Origin: VRUE01 sp963774555 | Lineage (GTDB): Bacteria > Actinomycetota > Thermoleophilia > Solirubrobacterales > 70-9 | Length of the DNA stretch: 64,000 nt | NCBI GenBank assembly: GCA_963774555.1 | Contig: CAVZFL010000001.1 | Span: 806,001 to 870,000, forward strand | Direction of reading: 5' to 3' | Shown: in pieces, positions 42,735 through 55,366 of the stretch | Position numbering within the stretch: position 1 is the stretch's first letter | Layout: every line of letters starts with the position of its first letter | Notes under the pieces: generated by a model | What the model was told of the DNA's origin: nothing | The model's input: the letters and a program-made list of their open reading frames with translations, nothing else | Databases searched by the model: none | Program-made: the position numbers and the translations under genes

Positions 42735-44161
42735 AGCTGCTCTCCTTCCAGCGACTTCTCGACGATCGGGGTCTGCGTCATCCCTCTTCCCTCGAAGTAC
42801 TCCCACTCCTGCTCGCCGAGCGGAGTCGAGGGCGGGTCGGCGTAGATCCACTCGCGCATGATCCGGTGCCAGTTGCGCTTCGCCGTCAGCTGGCCGAGCA
42901 CGGCGACGACGCCGATTTCCATCCGCCGTCCCATCAGCTCGTCGGCCGGCATCGACTCGCGCCGCATCAGGTCGTAGTACTCCGAGCGCGGGTCGTTGGT
43001 CGACTCGATGATCTTCATCACCCGTTTGGCGCTGATCTCGATCTCGCGGTCCTCGATGAACCAGCCGCCGACCGCGCGCATGTGCTCGAGCAGCCGCTCG
43101 GCGTCGAGCTTGGAGGGGTTCTTGATGAAGCCGAGGTCATGTAGCGCCTTGCGGAAGTCCTCCGGATCGTCGCGCGAGGCGGCGTCGAAGGCGCGCTGCT
43201 CGAGCACGATCTGCTCGTGGCTGAGCTTCTTGGTCATGCCGAAGTCGAGGAAGGCGACGCGGCCGTCCTCCATCAGGATGTAGTTGCCGGGGTGGGGGTC
43301 GGCGTTGAAGTGGCGCAGGTGGTAGATCGAGCCGAAGCTGCCGCGGAAGACGATCTCGCCGAAGCGGCTGCGTTGCTCGTGCGACAGCTCCTTCACCTGC
43401 TCGAATTTGAGCCCCTCGACCAGCTCGGTGACTAGCACCCGCCGCCGCGAGAGCCGCGTGATCACGTCGGGGACGTAGATGAAGGGGTGATCGCGGTAGG
43501 CGCGGGCGAAGCTGCGCTGGTTCTGCGCCTCGTACTCGTAGTCGAGCTCCTCCATCACCCGCTCGCGCAGCTCGGCGGCGATCTCCTTGGCGTCGAGGCC
43601 GGGGGCCAGCGCCCGCGCAAGGCGGACGATCGTGCCGGCGTTGCGCAGGTCGGCGTCGAGCGCCTCGGCGATCCCCGGGTACTGGATCTTGACCGCGACG
43701 ACCCGGCCATCGAGCAGCTCGGCCCGGTGCACCTGGCCGATCGAGGCGGCGGCGAAGGCCTCGGTCTCGAACTCGGCGAAGAGCTCGGAGAGCGGTTCGC
43801 CCTCGTACTCCTCCTCGAGCACCTTCTCGACCTTCTTCCAGGGCATCGCCGGCGCCTCGGTGCGCAGCTTCGCCAGCTGCTCCTGGTAGATCTCGCGGTA
43901 CTCGTCGGGGATGAACTCGGTGTCGATGAAGGAGGCGAACTGGCCGAGCTTCATCGCCGCGCCCTTCATCTGGCCCAGCGCGCCGACCATCTTGATCGCG
44001 GTCTCCATATGGCGCTGCTCGAGCCGCTCCTTGCCGGACTCCTCGGAGCGGCCGACGTTGGTCGCCTTGGTGCCGGCGTAGCGGGCGCCCTGCACGCCGA
44101 CGATCGAGCCCAGCTTCGCCGAGCGCCGCAGTCGCCCCTTGGGGATCTTCTCGTCGGCCAC
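42731..44161 (-). CDS. ABC1/UbiB-family atypical kinase
   Basis: The 476-residue protein carries the UbiB family KxGQ motif (GAAMKLGQFASF), the Ala-rich nucleotide loop AAASIGQVHRAELLDG, the Lys of VAVKIQYPGI, and the catalytic and metal segments in LRHFNADPHPGNYILMEDG followed by VAFLDFGMTKKLS. Members support quinone or lipid homeostasis through ATPase-like activity. GTG 44161 starts after a TATGAC hexamer. It is divergent from rplY and coupled to the membrane-protein gene downstream. Confidence 0.9.
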   Translation of the reverse strand: MADEKIPKGRLRRSAKLGSIVGVQGARYAGTKATNVGRSEESGKERLEQRHMETAIKMVGALGQMKGAAMKLGQFASFIDTEFIPDEYREIYQEQLAKLRTEAPAMPWKKVEKVLEEEYEGEPLSELFAEFETEAFAAASIGQVHRAELLDGRVVAVKIQYPGIAEALDADLRNAGTIVRLARALAPGLDAKEIAAELRERVMEELDYEYEAQNQRSFARAYRDHPFIYVPDVITRLSRRRVLVTELVEGLKFEQVKELSHEQRSRFGEIVFRGSFGSIYHLRHFNADPHPGNYILMEDGRVAFLDFGMTKKLSHEQIVLEQRAFDAASRDDPEDFRKALHDLGFIKNPSKLDAERLLEHMRAVGGWFIEDREIEISAKRVMKIIESTNDPRSEYYDLMRRESMPADELMGRRMEIGVVAVLGQLTAKRNWHRIMREWIYADPPSTPLGEQEWEYFEGRGMTQTPIVEKSLEGEQL

Positions 44162-44208
44162 GTCCGAAGGGTGTCATAGCGGCCGTTTCTCTATCCTCTC
44201 CCGTCCGA

Positions 44209-44901
44209 GTGGCCCAGACACGCGAAAAACTGAAGGCAGCGCCGCGGACCGACTTCGGTTCGCGCACCTCCCGCCGGCTGCGGCGCGAGGGTCTGGTGCC
44301 GGGCGTCGTCTACAGCGGCGGCGCCGAGGCGCGTCCCTTTCAGGTCGCCGAGCGCGACGTCCGCAACGTCCTCGGCGAAGGCGCAGCGCTCTTCGACCTT
44401 GAGATCGAGGGCGGCAAAGCCGTCCCGGTCGTGGTCAAGGAGCAGCAGCTGCACCCCGTGCGCGGCAGCCTCCAGCACATCGACCTGCAGGAGGTGCGGC
44501 TCGACGAGGCGATCCAGGCCGAGGTCGCGGTCGAGCTCGAAGGCACCGAGGTCGCGCCCGGCGTCAAAGGCGGCGGCGTGCTCGAGCACGTCACCCGCGA
44601 GGTCACGGTCGAAGCGCTGCCCACCGAGATTCCCGATCGCCTCGTCGCCGACGTCTCGGCGATGGAGATCAACGACACCCTGCAGCTCTCGGCGCTCTCC
44701 GTGCCCGAGGGCGTCACCCTGGTCGCCGACGAGCCCGACGAGGTGACGATCGCCACGCTTTCGCCGCCGCGGGTCGAGGAAGAGCCCGAGCCCACCGTCG
44801 AGGAGGAGGCCGAGCTGGTCGGCGAGGAGGGCGAGGCCCCGGCTGCCGAGGAGGGCGGCGAGGGCGAGGGCGGCGACTCCGGCGAGGGCGGCGGGGAGTA
44901 G
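44209..44901 (+). CDS. rplY: 50S ribosomal protein L25/Ctc
   Basis: The 230-residue long (Ctc) form of L25 binds 5S rRNA. The L25 domain (TDFGSRTSRRLRREGLVPGV, then HPVRGSLQHIDLQEV) is followed by the TL5/Ctc C-terminal domain and a low-complexity Glu/Gly/Ala tail. The start is GTG with TATCCT 11 nt before it. The next gene, pth, starts 2 nt after the stop, a standard rplY-pth pair. Confidence 0.93.
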   Translation: MAQTREKLKAAPRTDFGSRTSRRLRREGLVPGVVYSGGAEARPFQVAERDVRNVLGEGAALFDLEIEGGKAVPVVVKEQQLHPVRGSLQHIDLQEVRLDEAIQAEVAVELEGTEVAPGVKGGGVLEHVTREVTVEALPTEIPDRLVADVSAMEINDTLQLSALSVPEGVTLVADEPDEVTIATLSPPRVEEEPEPTVEEEAELVGEEGEAPAAEEGGEGEGGDSGEGGGE

Positions 44902-44903
44902 CC

Positions 44904-45506
44904 CTGTCGATCTTTCGCCGCCGCCGGGCCGAGCGCGGCGAGGGCGAGCAGCAGGGCGATCGCATCCTGATCGTCGGCCTCGGCAACCCGGGCGAGCGCT
45001 ACGCCGCGACCCGGCACAACGTCGGCTTCGAGGTCGCGGCCGAGCTGGCGCGGCGCTGGGACCTGCCGAAGGCAAAGAGCAAGTTCGGCGGATTGCTGAG
45101 CGAAGGTCGGGCCGGGCCGGGTGGCCCGCGGGTGGCGATCCTGCTGCCGCAGACGCAGATGAACGTCTCCGGAGACTCGGCCGGGCCGGCGCGCGGCTCG
45201 CTCAAGGTTCCGCTCGACCGCGTCGTCGTCCTCCACGACGAGATCGACCTCCCCTTCGGCGAGGTGCGGGTGCGCCAGGGCGGCGGCCTGGCGGGCCACA
45301 ACGGCCTCAAGAGCCTCAAGCGTGGCTTCGGCGACGCCGGGTTCTGGCGCGTGCGGGTCGGCGTCGGCCGTCCCGACTCGACCGACCCCGAGGTCGTCGC
45401 CTCCTACGTGCTCGGCCGCTTCCGCGAGCCGCGCGAGGAGGTCGCTGCGCTGGTCGAGCGCGCCGCCGATGAGACCGAGAAGCTGACCCGGCAGCTCGCC
45501 GAATAG
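44904..45506 (+). CDS. pth: Peptidyl-tRNA hydrolase with apparent CTG start
   Basis: Pth frees tRNA from prematurely released peptidyl-tRNA. The frame contains ILIVGLGNPGERY, TRHNVGFEVAAELA, PQTQMNVSGDSA, VLHDEIDLPFGEVRV and GGLAGHNGLKSL, with the catalytic His in RHNVG and Asp in HDEID. Between the rplY stop and the conserved core this frame has no ATG, GTG or TTG. The only plausible start is CTG 44904 (LSIFRRRRAERGEGE), 2 nt after rplY, with GCGGGGAG upstream. TTG 45093 would remove the active-site His and is rejected. The resulting length of 200 residues is normal. Confidence 0.88.
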   Translation: MSIFRRRRAERGEGEQQGDRILIVGLGNPGERYAATRHNVGFEVAAELARRWDLPKAKSKFGGLLSEGRAGPGGPRVAILLPQTQMNVSGDSAGPARGSLKVPLDRVVVLHDEIDLPFGEVRVRQGGGLAGHNGLKSLKRGFGDAGFWRVRVGVGRPDSTDPEVVASYVLGRFREPREEVAALVERAADETEKLTRQLAE

Positions 45507-45516
45507 ATTTCGGCGC

Positions 45517-46248
45517 ATGAGCCCCGACGCGGCGGTGACGAGCTACGAGGTCGACGAGCAGGGCGTCGCCGTGCTGCGCCTGGAACGCCCCAAGTCCCGC
45601 AACGCGATCGACACCCAGATGCTGCTCGAGCTGCTCGAGCACATCGCCGTGGCGCGCGCCGACGAGGCGGTCCGCGTCCTCGTCATCAGCTCCGCCGACC
45701 ACATGGGCCTCTCCGCCGGCGCCGACGTCAAGGAGCAGCTCGACGAGGAGGGCAAGGTGCGCCGCATGCAGCTCTTCGCCGACGCCTACGACCAGATCGT
45801 CGCCTTCCCCAAGCCGACGATCGCCGCCTGCCACGGCGACGTGGTCGGCGGTGGCGCCGAGGTCGCGATCGCCTGCGACATGCGGGTCGGCGGCTCCAAT
45901 CTGCGCATGCGCTTCCCCGGTGCGGCGCTCGGCGTCCCCGTCGGCCCGGCTCGCCTGGTCACCCTCTGCGGCCTCGCCACCGCCAAGTACCTGCTGCTCT
46001 CCTCGCGCACGGTCAGCGCCGACGAGGCGCTGCGCCTCGGCCTGGTCAACCGCGTCGCGCCGGGCGCGGCGACCGAGGAGTCGGCGCTCGGCCTTGCGGG
46101 GGAGGTTGCGGCCCACCCCCCCGAGGCGGTCGCCCAGCTCAAGCGCATGCTGCACGAGTGGGACGACGTCGAGGGCCGCTCCGCTGCCGAGGGCGTCGGT
46201 CAGGTCGAGTGGCAGCGCAGCGGGCCCGGGTTGCCGTATTCGAGCTAG
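45517..46248 (+). CDS. Enoyl-CoA hydratase/isomerase family protein
   Basis: The 243-residue crotonase-fold protein has the CoA and oxyanion-hole segments (SAGADVKEQ near residue 67, CHGDVVGGGAEVAIACDMRV near residue 106) and RNAIDTQMLLELLE. It could act in fatty-acid beta-oxidation or a related CoA pathway; the acidic residues that set hydratase specificity cannot be placed with certainty. It follows pth by 10 nt. Confidence 0.88.
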   Translation: MSPDAAVTSYEVDEQGVAVLRLERPKSRNAIDTQMLLELLEHIAVARADEAVRVLVISSADHMGLSAGADVKEQLDEEGKVRRMQLFADAYDQIVAFPKPTIAACHGDVVGGGAEVAIACDMRVGGSNLRMRFPGAALGVPVGPARLVTLCGLATAKYLLLSSRTVSADEALRLGLVNRVAPGAATEESALGLAGEVAAHPPEAVAQLKRMLHEWDDVEGRSAAEGVGQVEWQRSGPGLPYSS

Positions 46249-46329
46249 GCGGTTCGGCCAGAGGGTTGCCGGGTACCCACGCAGCAAAGTAAGGTCGCCC
46301 CTGTCCGTCCATTCCCTCAGGAGGGTGCT

Positions 46330-48636
46330 TTGAAGCTTCTCGCGCCGGTTCTGCTCGTCGTCGGCTGTCTACTTGCTCTGCCGTTTGCCGCTTCCGCGGC
46401 GGTCTACACGGTCGACACCACCGCGGACGAACCCGACGTTCTCGTCAATGGGGTCGCGTGCCTCACGGCCGGAGGCAAATGCACCCTGCGGGCGGCGATT
46501 GAAGAGTCGAACGGCTCGACTGGAGTCCCTGACGAAATCAAATTCGCGGCGGCCTTCAACGGCCAGCTCGCCGACACGATCGCGATCGCGACCAGCCTGC
46601 CGGCGATCAAAGACCCGGCTCACATCGATGGCGACAGCGGTGGCCAGTGCCCGACCGAAGCCGGGGTCGCCGGCCCATGCGTGGGTGTCAACGGCCCAGC
46701 CGCCGGCTCGGCGCTGATCGTCGAAGACACCAACGGCGTCGAAATCGAGGGGCTCGCCATCACCGGCGTCGCAGGCGGTGCGGGCGCGGCGGCGATCAAC
46801 GCGATCAACGGCTCCGCGACCCTCAAGCTGCGCGACAACTGGATCGGCGTGAAACTCGACGGCAGCGCCGGTACCAACAACAAGGGGATCTTCCTCGACC
46901 CCGAATCGAACAGCGCCACGATCGGCGGCGTCAACGCTGCGGACCGCAACGTCATCGCCAACAACTCCTTCGAGGGTCTCGACATCGAGGGAGCCGACGA
47001 AGCGGACATCCTGGGCAACTACTTCGGCGTCAAACCCGACGGCGCCACGCGGGCGGCCAACGGCAAGAACATCGAGATCACCGACACGATCGCCTTTGAG
47101 GCGAACGGCGACGAAGTCGGCACGACGGTCGAAGGCGCGGCGGCGACATCGCAGCCCTGCGATGGGGGCTGCAACGTGATCTCCGGGTCGAACGGCTCCG
47201 CGGTCGACCTGGTCGGCGACGGCGAAGGCCAGAACGAGCTGCCGGCGAGCGGGCCGACGACGGTGAGCGGGAACTACGTCGGGCTGAATTCCGGCGGGGT
47301 CACGACCGTTGCCACCGGCGCCCTCTTCGACATCCTCGCCGGTGCCGCCGAAGACGTCACGGTCGGCGGCACGAAAGCCGGCAACGCCAACTACATAGCT
47401 GGCGGCAGCTACGGCATCTACCAGGAAAACAGCAACGGGTTCGAGGCCCTCGGCAACGTGATCGGGCGTCGCCCGGGTGGCGCAGGGATCGCTGGCACCG
47501 GCACGGCCGGAATCTTCCTCTTCTCGCTCGGCAGCACCGGTCGAGAGACCGTCGAAGGCAACACCATCCGCGTCGACGGCGGAGCCGGGATAGAACAGCG
47601 GTTTGGCGGCGCCGACATCGTCGGCAACTCGATCGAAGAAGGCCAGTACGGCATCTTGACCTTCGGATCGCCGGCCGGTGCGGGCAGCAACGTGATCGAA
47701 GAAAACACGATCGTCAACGCCGAACTCAACACGGTCCTGATCAAAAACGAAAACAACCTCCTGGTCGACAATCTGATTGAAGGGGCGAGCCTGGCGGGAA
47801 TCAGGCTCGAAGGGCCCGAAGCGACCGGCACCCTGATCGGCGGTGACCTCGAATCCGAAGAAAACGAGATCGCCGGCAACGGCGGCGATGCGATCGAGGT
47901 CGTCGACCCCGAAGCCACCGACACCCAGATCAAGCGGAACTTCGGTGCCGCCAACGGCGGCCTCTTCATCGACCTCGGTGCCAACGGCCCGGGCAACAGC
48001 GTCTCGGGGCCAAACGACGGCATGCAGGCACCCAAAATCGACAGTGCCAAACTGACCGGCGCGAGCGGCAGCGGGGCGCTGCCAGGCGCCGAAGTCAGGG
48101 TCTTCCGCAAGGCGACCTCCTCGCCAGGTGAGATCGAGTCCTTCCTCGGTGAGGCGAAAGCCGACGGCAGCGGCAATTGGACCGTCACCTATACAGCGGC
48201 GATCCCGGGCGAAACGCGGATCGCGGCGACCCAGTCCGCGCTCGAAGGCACCTCCGAGCTGACCTTCGCGACGACCGAGCCGGCGCCGAAAACGGTCGAA
48301 GAAGGCACGAAAGAACTGAAAAAACAGAAAGAAGAGAAAGAAAAGAAACCGAAGGAGCCGAAGCCGAAAAAGCCAAAGGCTGGCGCTCCCGACACCAGGA
48401 TCACCAAGGGTCCCAGGGGCCGCATCCACTCGCACAACGTGCGCTTCAGGTTCGTCTCCAGCGTTGGGGGTTCGAAGTTCGAATGCAAGCTCGACCGTCA
48501 GAAGTTCAAGCCCTGCAAATCACCGAAGAAATACAAAGGCCTGAAGCCTGGCAAGCACGTCTTCAAGGTGCGGGCGGTCAAGGGCAAGAACGTCGACCCG
48601 ACGCCGGCGAAGCGCAAGTTCAAGGTCCTCGGGTAG
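46330..48636 (+). CDS. Exported beta-helix protein with CSLREA-like and repeat domains
   Basis: The 768-residue protein has a signal peptide (LLAPVLLVVGCLLALPFAAS). A CSLREA-like start follows (VYTVDTTADEPDV, CTLRAAIEESNG), then a long Asn/Gly-rich parallel beta-helix region (about 120-560). After that come a strand-rich segment, a Lys/Glu/Pro linker and a C-terminal domain (PDTRITKGPRGRIHSHNVRF, then FECKLDRQKFKPCKS). The latter type is frequent in Solirubrobacterales exported proteins. It is probably a surface or secreted adhesin or polysaccharide-binding protein. TTG 46330 has AGGAGGG upstream. GAA and AAA codons are much commoner than in neighbours. Confidence 0.75.
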   Translation: MKLLAPVLLVVGCLLALPFAASAAVYTVDTTADEPDVLVNGVACLTAGGKCTLRAAIEESNGSTGVPDEIKFAAAFNGQLADTIAIATSLPAIKDPAHIDGDSGGQCPTEAGVAGPCVGVNGPAAGSALIVEDTNGVEIEGLAITGVAGGAGAAAINAINGSATLKLRDNWIGVKLDGSAGTNNKGIFLDPESNSATIGGVNAADRNVIANNSFEGLDIEGADEADILGNYFGVKPDGATRAANGKNIEITDTIAFEANGDEVGTTVEGAAATSQPCDGGCNVISGSNGSAVDLVGDGEGQNELPASGPTTVSGNYVGLNSGGVTTVATGALFDILAGAAEDVTVGGTKAGNANYIAGGSYGIYQENSNGFEALGNVIGRRPGGAGIAGTGTAGIFLFSLGSTGRETVEGNTIRVDGGAGIEQRFGGADIVGNSIEEGQYGILTFGSPAGAGSNVIEENTIVNAELNTVLIKNENNLLVDNLIEGASLAGIRLEGPEATGTLIGGDLESEENEIAGNGGDAIEVVDPEATDTQIKRNFGAANGGLFIDLGANGPGNSVSGPNDGMQAPKIDSAKLTGASGSGALPGAEVRVFRKATSSPGEIESFLGEAKADGSGNWTVTYTAAIPGETRIAATQSALEGTSELTFATTEPAPKTVEEGTKELKKQKEEKEKKPKEPKPKKPKAGAPDTRITKGPRGRIHSHNVRFRFVSSVGGSKFECKLDRQKFKPCKSPKKYKGLKPGKHVFKVRAVKGKNVDPTPAKRKFKVLG

Positions 48637-48648
48637 CGCTCCCTCGGG

Positions 48649-48691
48649 GTGCAACGCGCTGTCCCCCTGCCAGGGGTCCAGCGCGTTGCAC
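48649..48691. repeat. Palindromic repeat A, copy 2
   Basis: Perfect 13-nt arms GTGCAACGCGCTG and CAGCGCGTTGCAC enclose a second small stem CCCCT-GCC-AGGGG. Length (43 bp) and conserved parts equal those of the copy at 28131-28173. It lies between the convergent beta-helix and GMC oxidoreductase genes, 4 nt before the latter's stop. Confidence 0.8.
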
Positions 48692-48695
48692 GCGG

Positions 48696-50527
48696 CTATC
48701 GTGCCGCGGCTTCGCCGACGCCGGCTGCCATCGCCATGATCGAGACTTGGGGGTTGACGCCGGGGCAGCTGGGCAGGATCGAGCCGTCGGCTACCCAGAC
48801 GCCCTCGACGCCGCGCAGGCGGCCTTCGGGGTCGACGGGGTGGCGGGCGGGGTCTGAGCCGGCGGCGGCGCTGCCGCTGGGGTGAAAGCCGGCGAGGCGC
48901 AGGCGGCGCACGTCGAGGCGCTGCATCGCCGCTTCGAGCTCGGCCTCCGAGCGCACCGCGGGCGCGCCGCCGCCGAGTTCGACGTCGCTGGCGCCCGCCG
49001 CCAGCATCACCCGCGCCATCGCCTCGATCGCGATCGCGAGGCGGCGTTCGTCGGCCTTGGCGAGGTTGTAGGAGACGATCGGGGCGCGGGCGCCGAAGAC
49101 CCGGCCGGAGGGCTCGTCGGCGATCATCGCGCCCAGCATCGCCCGGTTGGCGGCGCGGTCGAGGCGGCCGAGCAGGTGGGTGCCGTAGCCGGGGGCGGAG
49201 ATTGCACCCATCCCCGGCGGACTGCCGGTGGCCTCGATCAGCACCCCCTCGCGCTCGTGCAGCTGCTCGATCCCGACGCTCTGCATCACGCCGCTCCACG
49301 GCACCACGGCCTCCTCGAAGCCGGCGGTGATCCCGGTGGCGGGGTGGATCGAGAGGTTGCGGCCGAGCCGGGGATGGCGGCCGAGCCCGCTGCGGCGCAG
49401 CAGCGGCGGAGTCGGGATCGCGCCAGCGGCGACGATCACCAGCGGCGCTGAGATGCGCAGCTCGCGCCCGTCGGCGGCGCGCCCGGAGACGCCCGTCGCC
49501 CGACCGCTCTCGCTCAGCACCTCCCTCACCTGCAGGCCGGTGACGATTCGCGCTCCGGCCTCGCAGGCCTGCGGCAGGGCGTTGAGGTGGACGCCGCCCT
49601 TGGCGTTGTTGGGGCAGCCGATCGCGCACTGGCAGGCGCCGCGGCAGCCGGGCGCATTGCGGCGCAGCGGTGCGCCCTGCCAGTCCAGCGCCGCCGCACC
49701 CTCAAGCGCCAGTTCGCCGTTGCGCCCCAGCACCTCCATCGGCGCAGGTGCGACGCCGATCGTCGCTTCGACGTCGGCGATCCGCGGACCGAGCAGCTCG
49801 AGATCGGCGAGGGCGAAGCCGTGCTCCCGGTGCCACTCGGTCGCGACCGCGGTCGGCGGCCGGTAACAGGTGCCCGAGTTGATCACCGTGGTGCCGCCGA
49901 CGGCGCGCCCCAGGGGCAGCGCGATCGGCGGGTTGCCGAGGGCCATCGTGGTGCCGCCGTCGCGGTAGATCCCGGCGAAGCGGTCGAGCGGGTGGGAGCT
50001 GCGGATGCGGTCCACCGTCCAGCGCTCGCCTTCCTCGACGATCACCGTGTCGAGCCCGGCCCGCGCCAGCGCCCGCGCCGCGAAGGCGCCGCCGGCGCCG
50101 GAGCCGACGACGATCGCGTCGCAGCTGGAGGTCTGGGGCCACTCCGCCGCCGGCAGCACCGTCATCGGCTGATCGGGGCGCGACGGCTCGTGCCGCGAGC
50201 CGACCGCGGCGATCTCCGCCGCGAAGGTATCGGCGCCGTGAGCGAGCAGGACGATCGACTTGACCGAGTCGAGCAGCGGCGAGCCGCCGAGCCGCGAGAC
50301 CTCCCCCAATAGCGCCTCGCGCTGCTCGGGGGCCGTTGCCCCGATCGTGCGGCGGTTGCGCAGCAGCGAGAACGCCTCCAGGCCGACCAGCGCTGCGCCC
50401 AGCCCCGCCTGCGAGACGGCCGGCATCCGCTTGATCATCCGTCGGGCAACGCTGGCCACGCGCTCAGGGTCGGGCCCGCCCGCCTCGGGGGCAGGATCGC
50501 CGCCGCCACGTCTCCCAGCGCGGACAT
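48696..50527 (-). CDS. GMC-family FAD oxidoreductase, N-terminal frameshift
   Basis: The enzyme has the FAD motif AIVVGSGAGGAFAARALARAG, GGTTVINSGTCYRPP, a Cys-rich stretch (GCRGACQCAIGCP) and the GMC C-terminal segment VWVADGSILPSCPGVNPQVS. Relatives oxidise alcohols, sugars or sterols. From ATG 50527 the first codons (MSALGDVAAAILPP) read in one frame, and the rest (EAGGPDPERVASVARR) continues in another. One base is missing in the 5-G run 50487-50491. Translation could instead start at GTG 50459 in the main frame. It is the last gene of a three-gene minus-strand operon. Confidence 0.82.
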
Positions 50528-50538
50528 GGCGGCAGATA

Positions 50539-51405
50539 CTAGGTCCAGCTGGCCGTGTCGAGCACGGTGCCGTTCCCAAAGGACTCGGGATCGGCGAGCA
50601 CCCGGTCCGCGAGGTCGGCGCAGCGGTCGACCCGGAGCTCGCCCCGCGACGAGGCCGCCGCGACGCGGTCGAGCAGCGCTGCGAGCTGCTCGCGGCCGAG
50701 CCAGCCCAGCATCACCGGGTGGAGGACGATCGCCAGGTAGCCGTTGCCGTCGCGGGCGAGCTGATCGATCTCGGCGTCGAGCGAGGCGACGAAGGTCGGC
50801 GGGTCGACCGGGTCGGCTGAGCCGGTCATCTGCTCGCGCGCCGCGTCCAGCCCCGGCAGCGTGCAGGCGGCGTCGACGTGGCGCCACTGGAAGGGGAGGA
50901 GGGCGATGCCGTCGACCGCTCCTGCGCCCGTCCCCGCCGGTGAGCAGTAGCGCAGCCCCGCCGCCCGCAGGGCGTCGAGCCCGCCGGCGCCGAGCAGGCC
51001 GCCGGGAGGCCTCATCCCGGCCAGCTCCAGGCCGATGCGCTCGAAGCCGGCCAGGCCGTGCGCCAGGTTCTCGGCCTGCTCGTCCGCGCTCAGCTCTCCC
51101 CACTGCTCGTGGCGCCAGGCGTGGTAGGCCACCTCGTGCCCCCGCGCGTCGATCTCGCGCAGCAGGTCCGGGTAGAGCTCGGTATTGAGCCCCTCGACGA
51201 AGAAGGTCACCTGCAGCTGCCGCTCCGCCAGCAGCGAGAGAATCTCAGGGACCACCTCCAGCGCCGTGAAGTGCCGCCCCCGCTCCGCCACCTCCGCACC
51301 CCCCTCCAGCTCCGCCGCCTCCCCAAGGTTGTCGAAGGTCAGGCAAACCCCGCCGACGGGCCGATTCCGGTCGCTATGCGTCCGTTTTAGGCCCATCGCC
51401 CCCAT
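50539..51405 (-). CDS. Polysaccharide deacetylase-like (NodB homology) protein
   Basis: The 288-residue protein shows a NodB-type barrel: VCLTFDNLGEAAE, QVTFFVEGLN, ARGHEVAYHAWRHEQWGE (metal His residues) and RPPGGLLG. It probably removes acetyl or formyl groups from a glycan or related compound. The metal-binding Asp of the usual T-F-D-D motif is Asn here (TFDN). ATG 51405 follows directly after the upstream TAA, so the genes are coupled. No signal peptide is visible. Confidence 0.8.
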   Translation of the reverse strand: MGAMGLKRTHSDRNRPVGGVCLTFDNLGEAAELEGGAEVAERGRHFTALEVVPEILSLLAERQLQVTFFVEGLNTELYPDLLREIDARGHEVAYHAWRHEQWGELSADEQAENLAHGLAGFERIGLELAGMRPPGGLLGAGGLDALRAAGLRYCSPAGTGAGAVDGIALLPFQWRHVDAACTLPGLDAAREQMTGSADPVDPPTFVASLDAEIDQLARDGNGYLAIVLHPVMLGWLGREQLAALLDRVAAASSRGELRVDRCADLADRVLADPESFGNGTVLDTASWT

Positions 51406-51933
51406 TTACTGCTCGCGGAGGGCGGGGCTCCAGCGGTCGGGGTCTCGCTCCGCTTGCTGGCGGGCCCAGCGGAAGTGGTGTTGGGCGGAGGCTAGAAGGA
51501 TTGGGAAGTTGAGCAGGCCGGCGATGGCGAAGCGGCGTGCGCCGGGGCGGTTCGCCGAAGGCAGGCTGAGGGCGCTGCAGACCAACCAGAACCAGAGCAC
51601 GGCGTTGTAGGCGGGGAGCTGGTCCTCGCTCAGCCCCTCGGCTTCGTCCAGCATCGGCAGGCCGTTGTGCAGGGACCAGGGCCAGGCCTTGAAGTGGACG
51701 GCGACCCCGGCGACCCCGATCCCGGCGCTGAAGGCGGTGAGGCGGCGGGCGTTCTCGCCGTCGCGCAGGGCGGCCCCCAGCATCAGCGGGAAGTAGGCAG
51801 ACCAGAGCGCGACCGCGCCGCGGCGGGTCAGGAAAGGCTCGAAGACGAGGCCGACTCCGGCCCGGGTCTCGAAGGCGTTGTGGGCGAGCAGCCCGAGGGC
51901 CGATCCCGCCGCGAGCAGGCGTCTCAGTCGCAT
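51406..51933 (-). CDS. Small polytopic membrane protein
   Basis: The 175-residue protein has an uncleaved hydrophobic N terminus and about four membrane helices (ALWSAYFPLMLGAAL, AFSAGIGVAGVAVHF, NAVLWFWLVCSALSL, FAIAGLLNFPILLAS). No named family is recognised. It heads the operon with the deacetylase-like and GMC genes. Its promoter shares bases with the mfd promoter. Confidence 0.68.
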   Translation of the reverse strand: MRLRRLLAAGSALGLLAHNAFETRAGVGLVFEPFLTRRGAVALWSAYFPLMLGAALRDGENARRLTAFSAGIGVAGVAVHFKAWPWSLHNGLPMLDEAEGLSEDQLPAYNAVLWFWLVCSALSLPSANRPGARRFAIAGLLNFPILLASAQHHFRWARQQAERDPDRWSPALREQ

Positions 51934-51940
51934 TCCGGGC

Positions 51941-51950
51941 AGGGTAGCCT
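51941..51950. promoter_or_regulatory. Overlapping divergent -10 elements (AGGGTAGCCT)
   Basis: TACCCT on the minus strand (7 nt before ATG 51933) and TAGCCT on the plus strand (9 nt before GTG 51960) share the central TA. This is the same layout as at 30231-30240. Both genes look leaderless. Confidence 0.55.
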
Positions 51951-51959
51951 GAGCCGCCC

Positions 51960-55349
<3,390 letters not shown>

Positions 55350-55366
55350 TTTATGCTCCCCGACCG

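Noticed and set aside
45093..45506. Short pth starting at TTG 45093
   Set aside because: It would lack the GLGNPG segment and catalytic His, while the upstream frame encodes exactly those.
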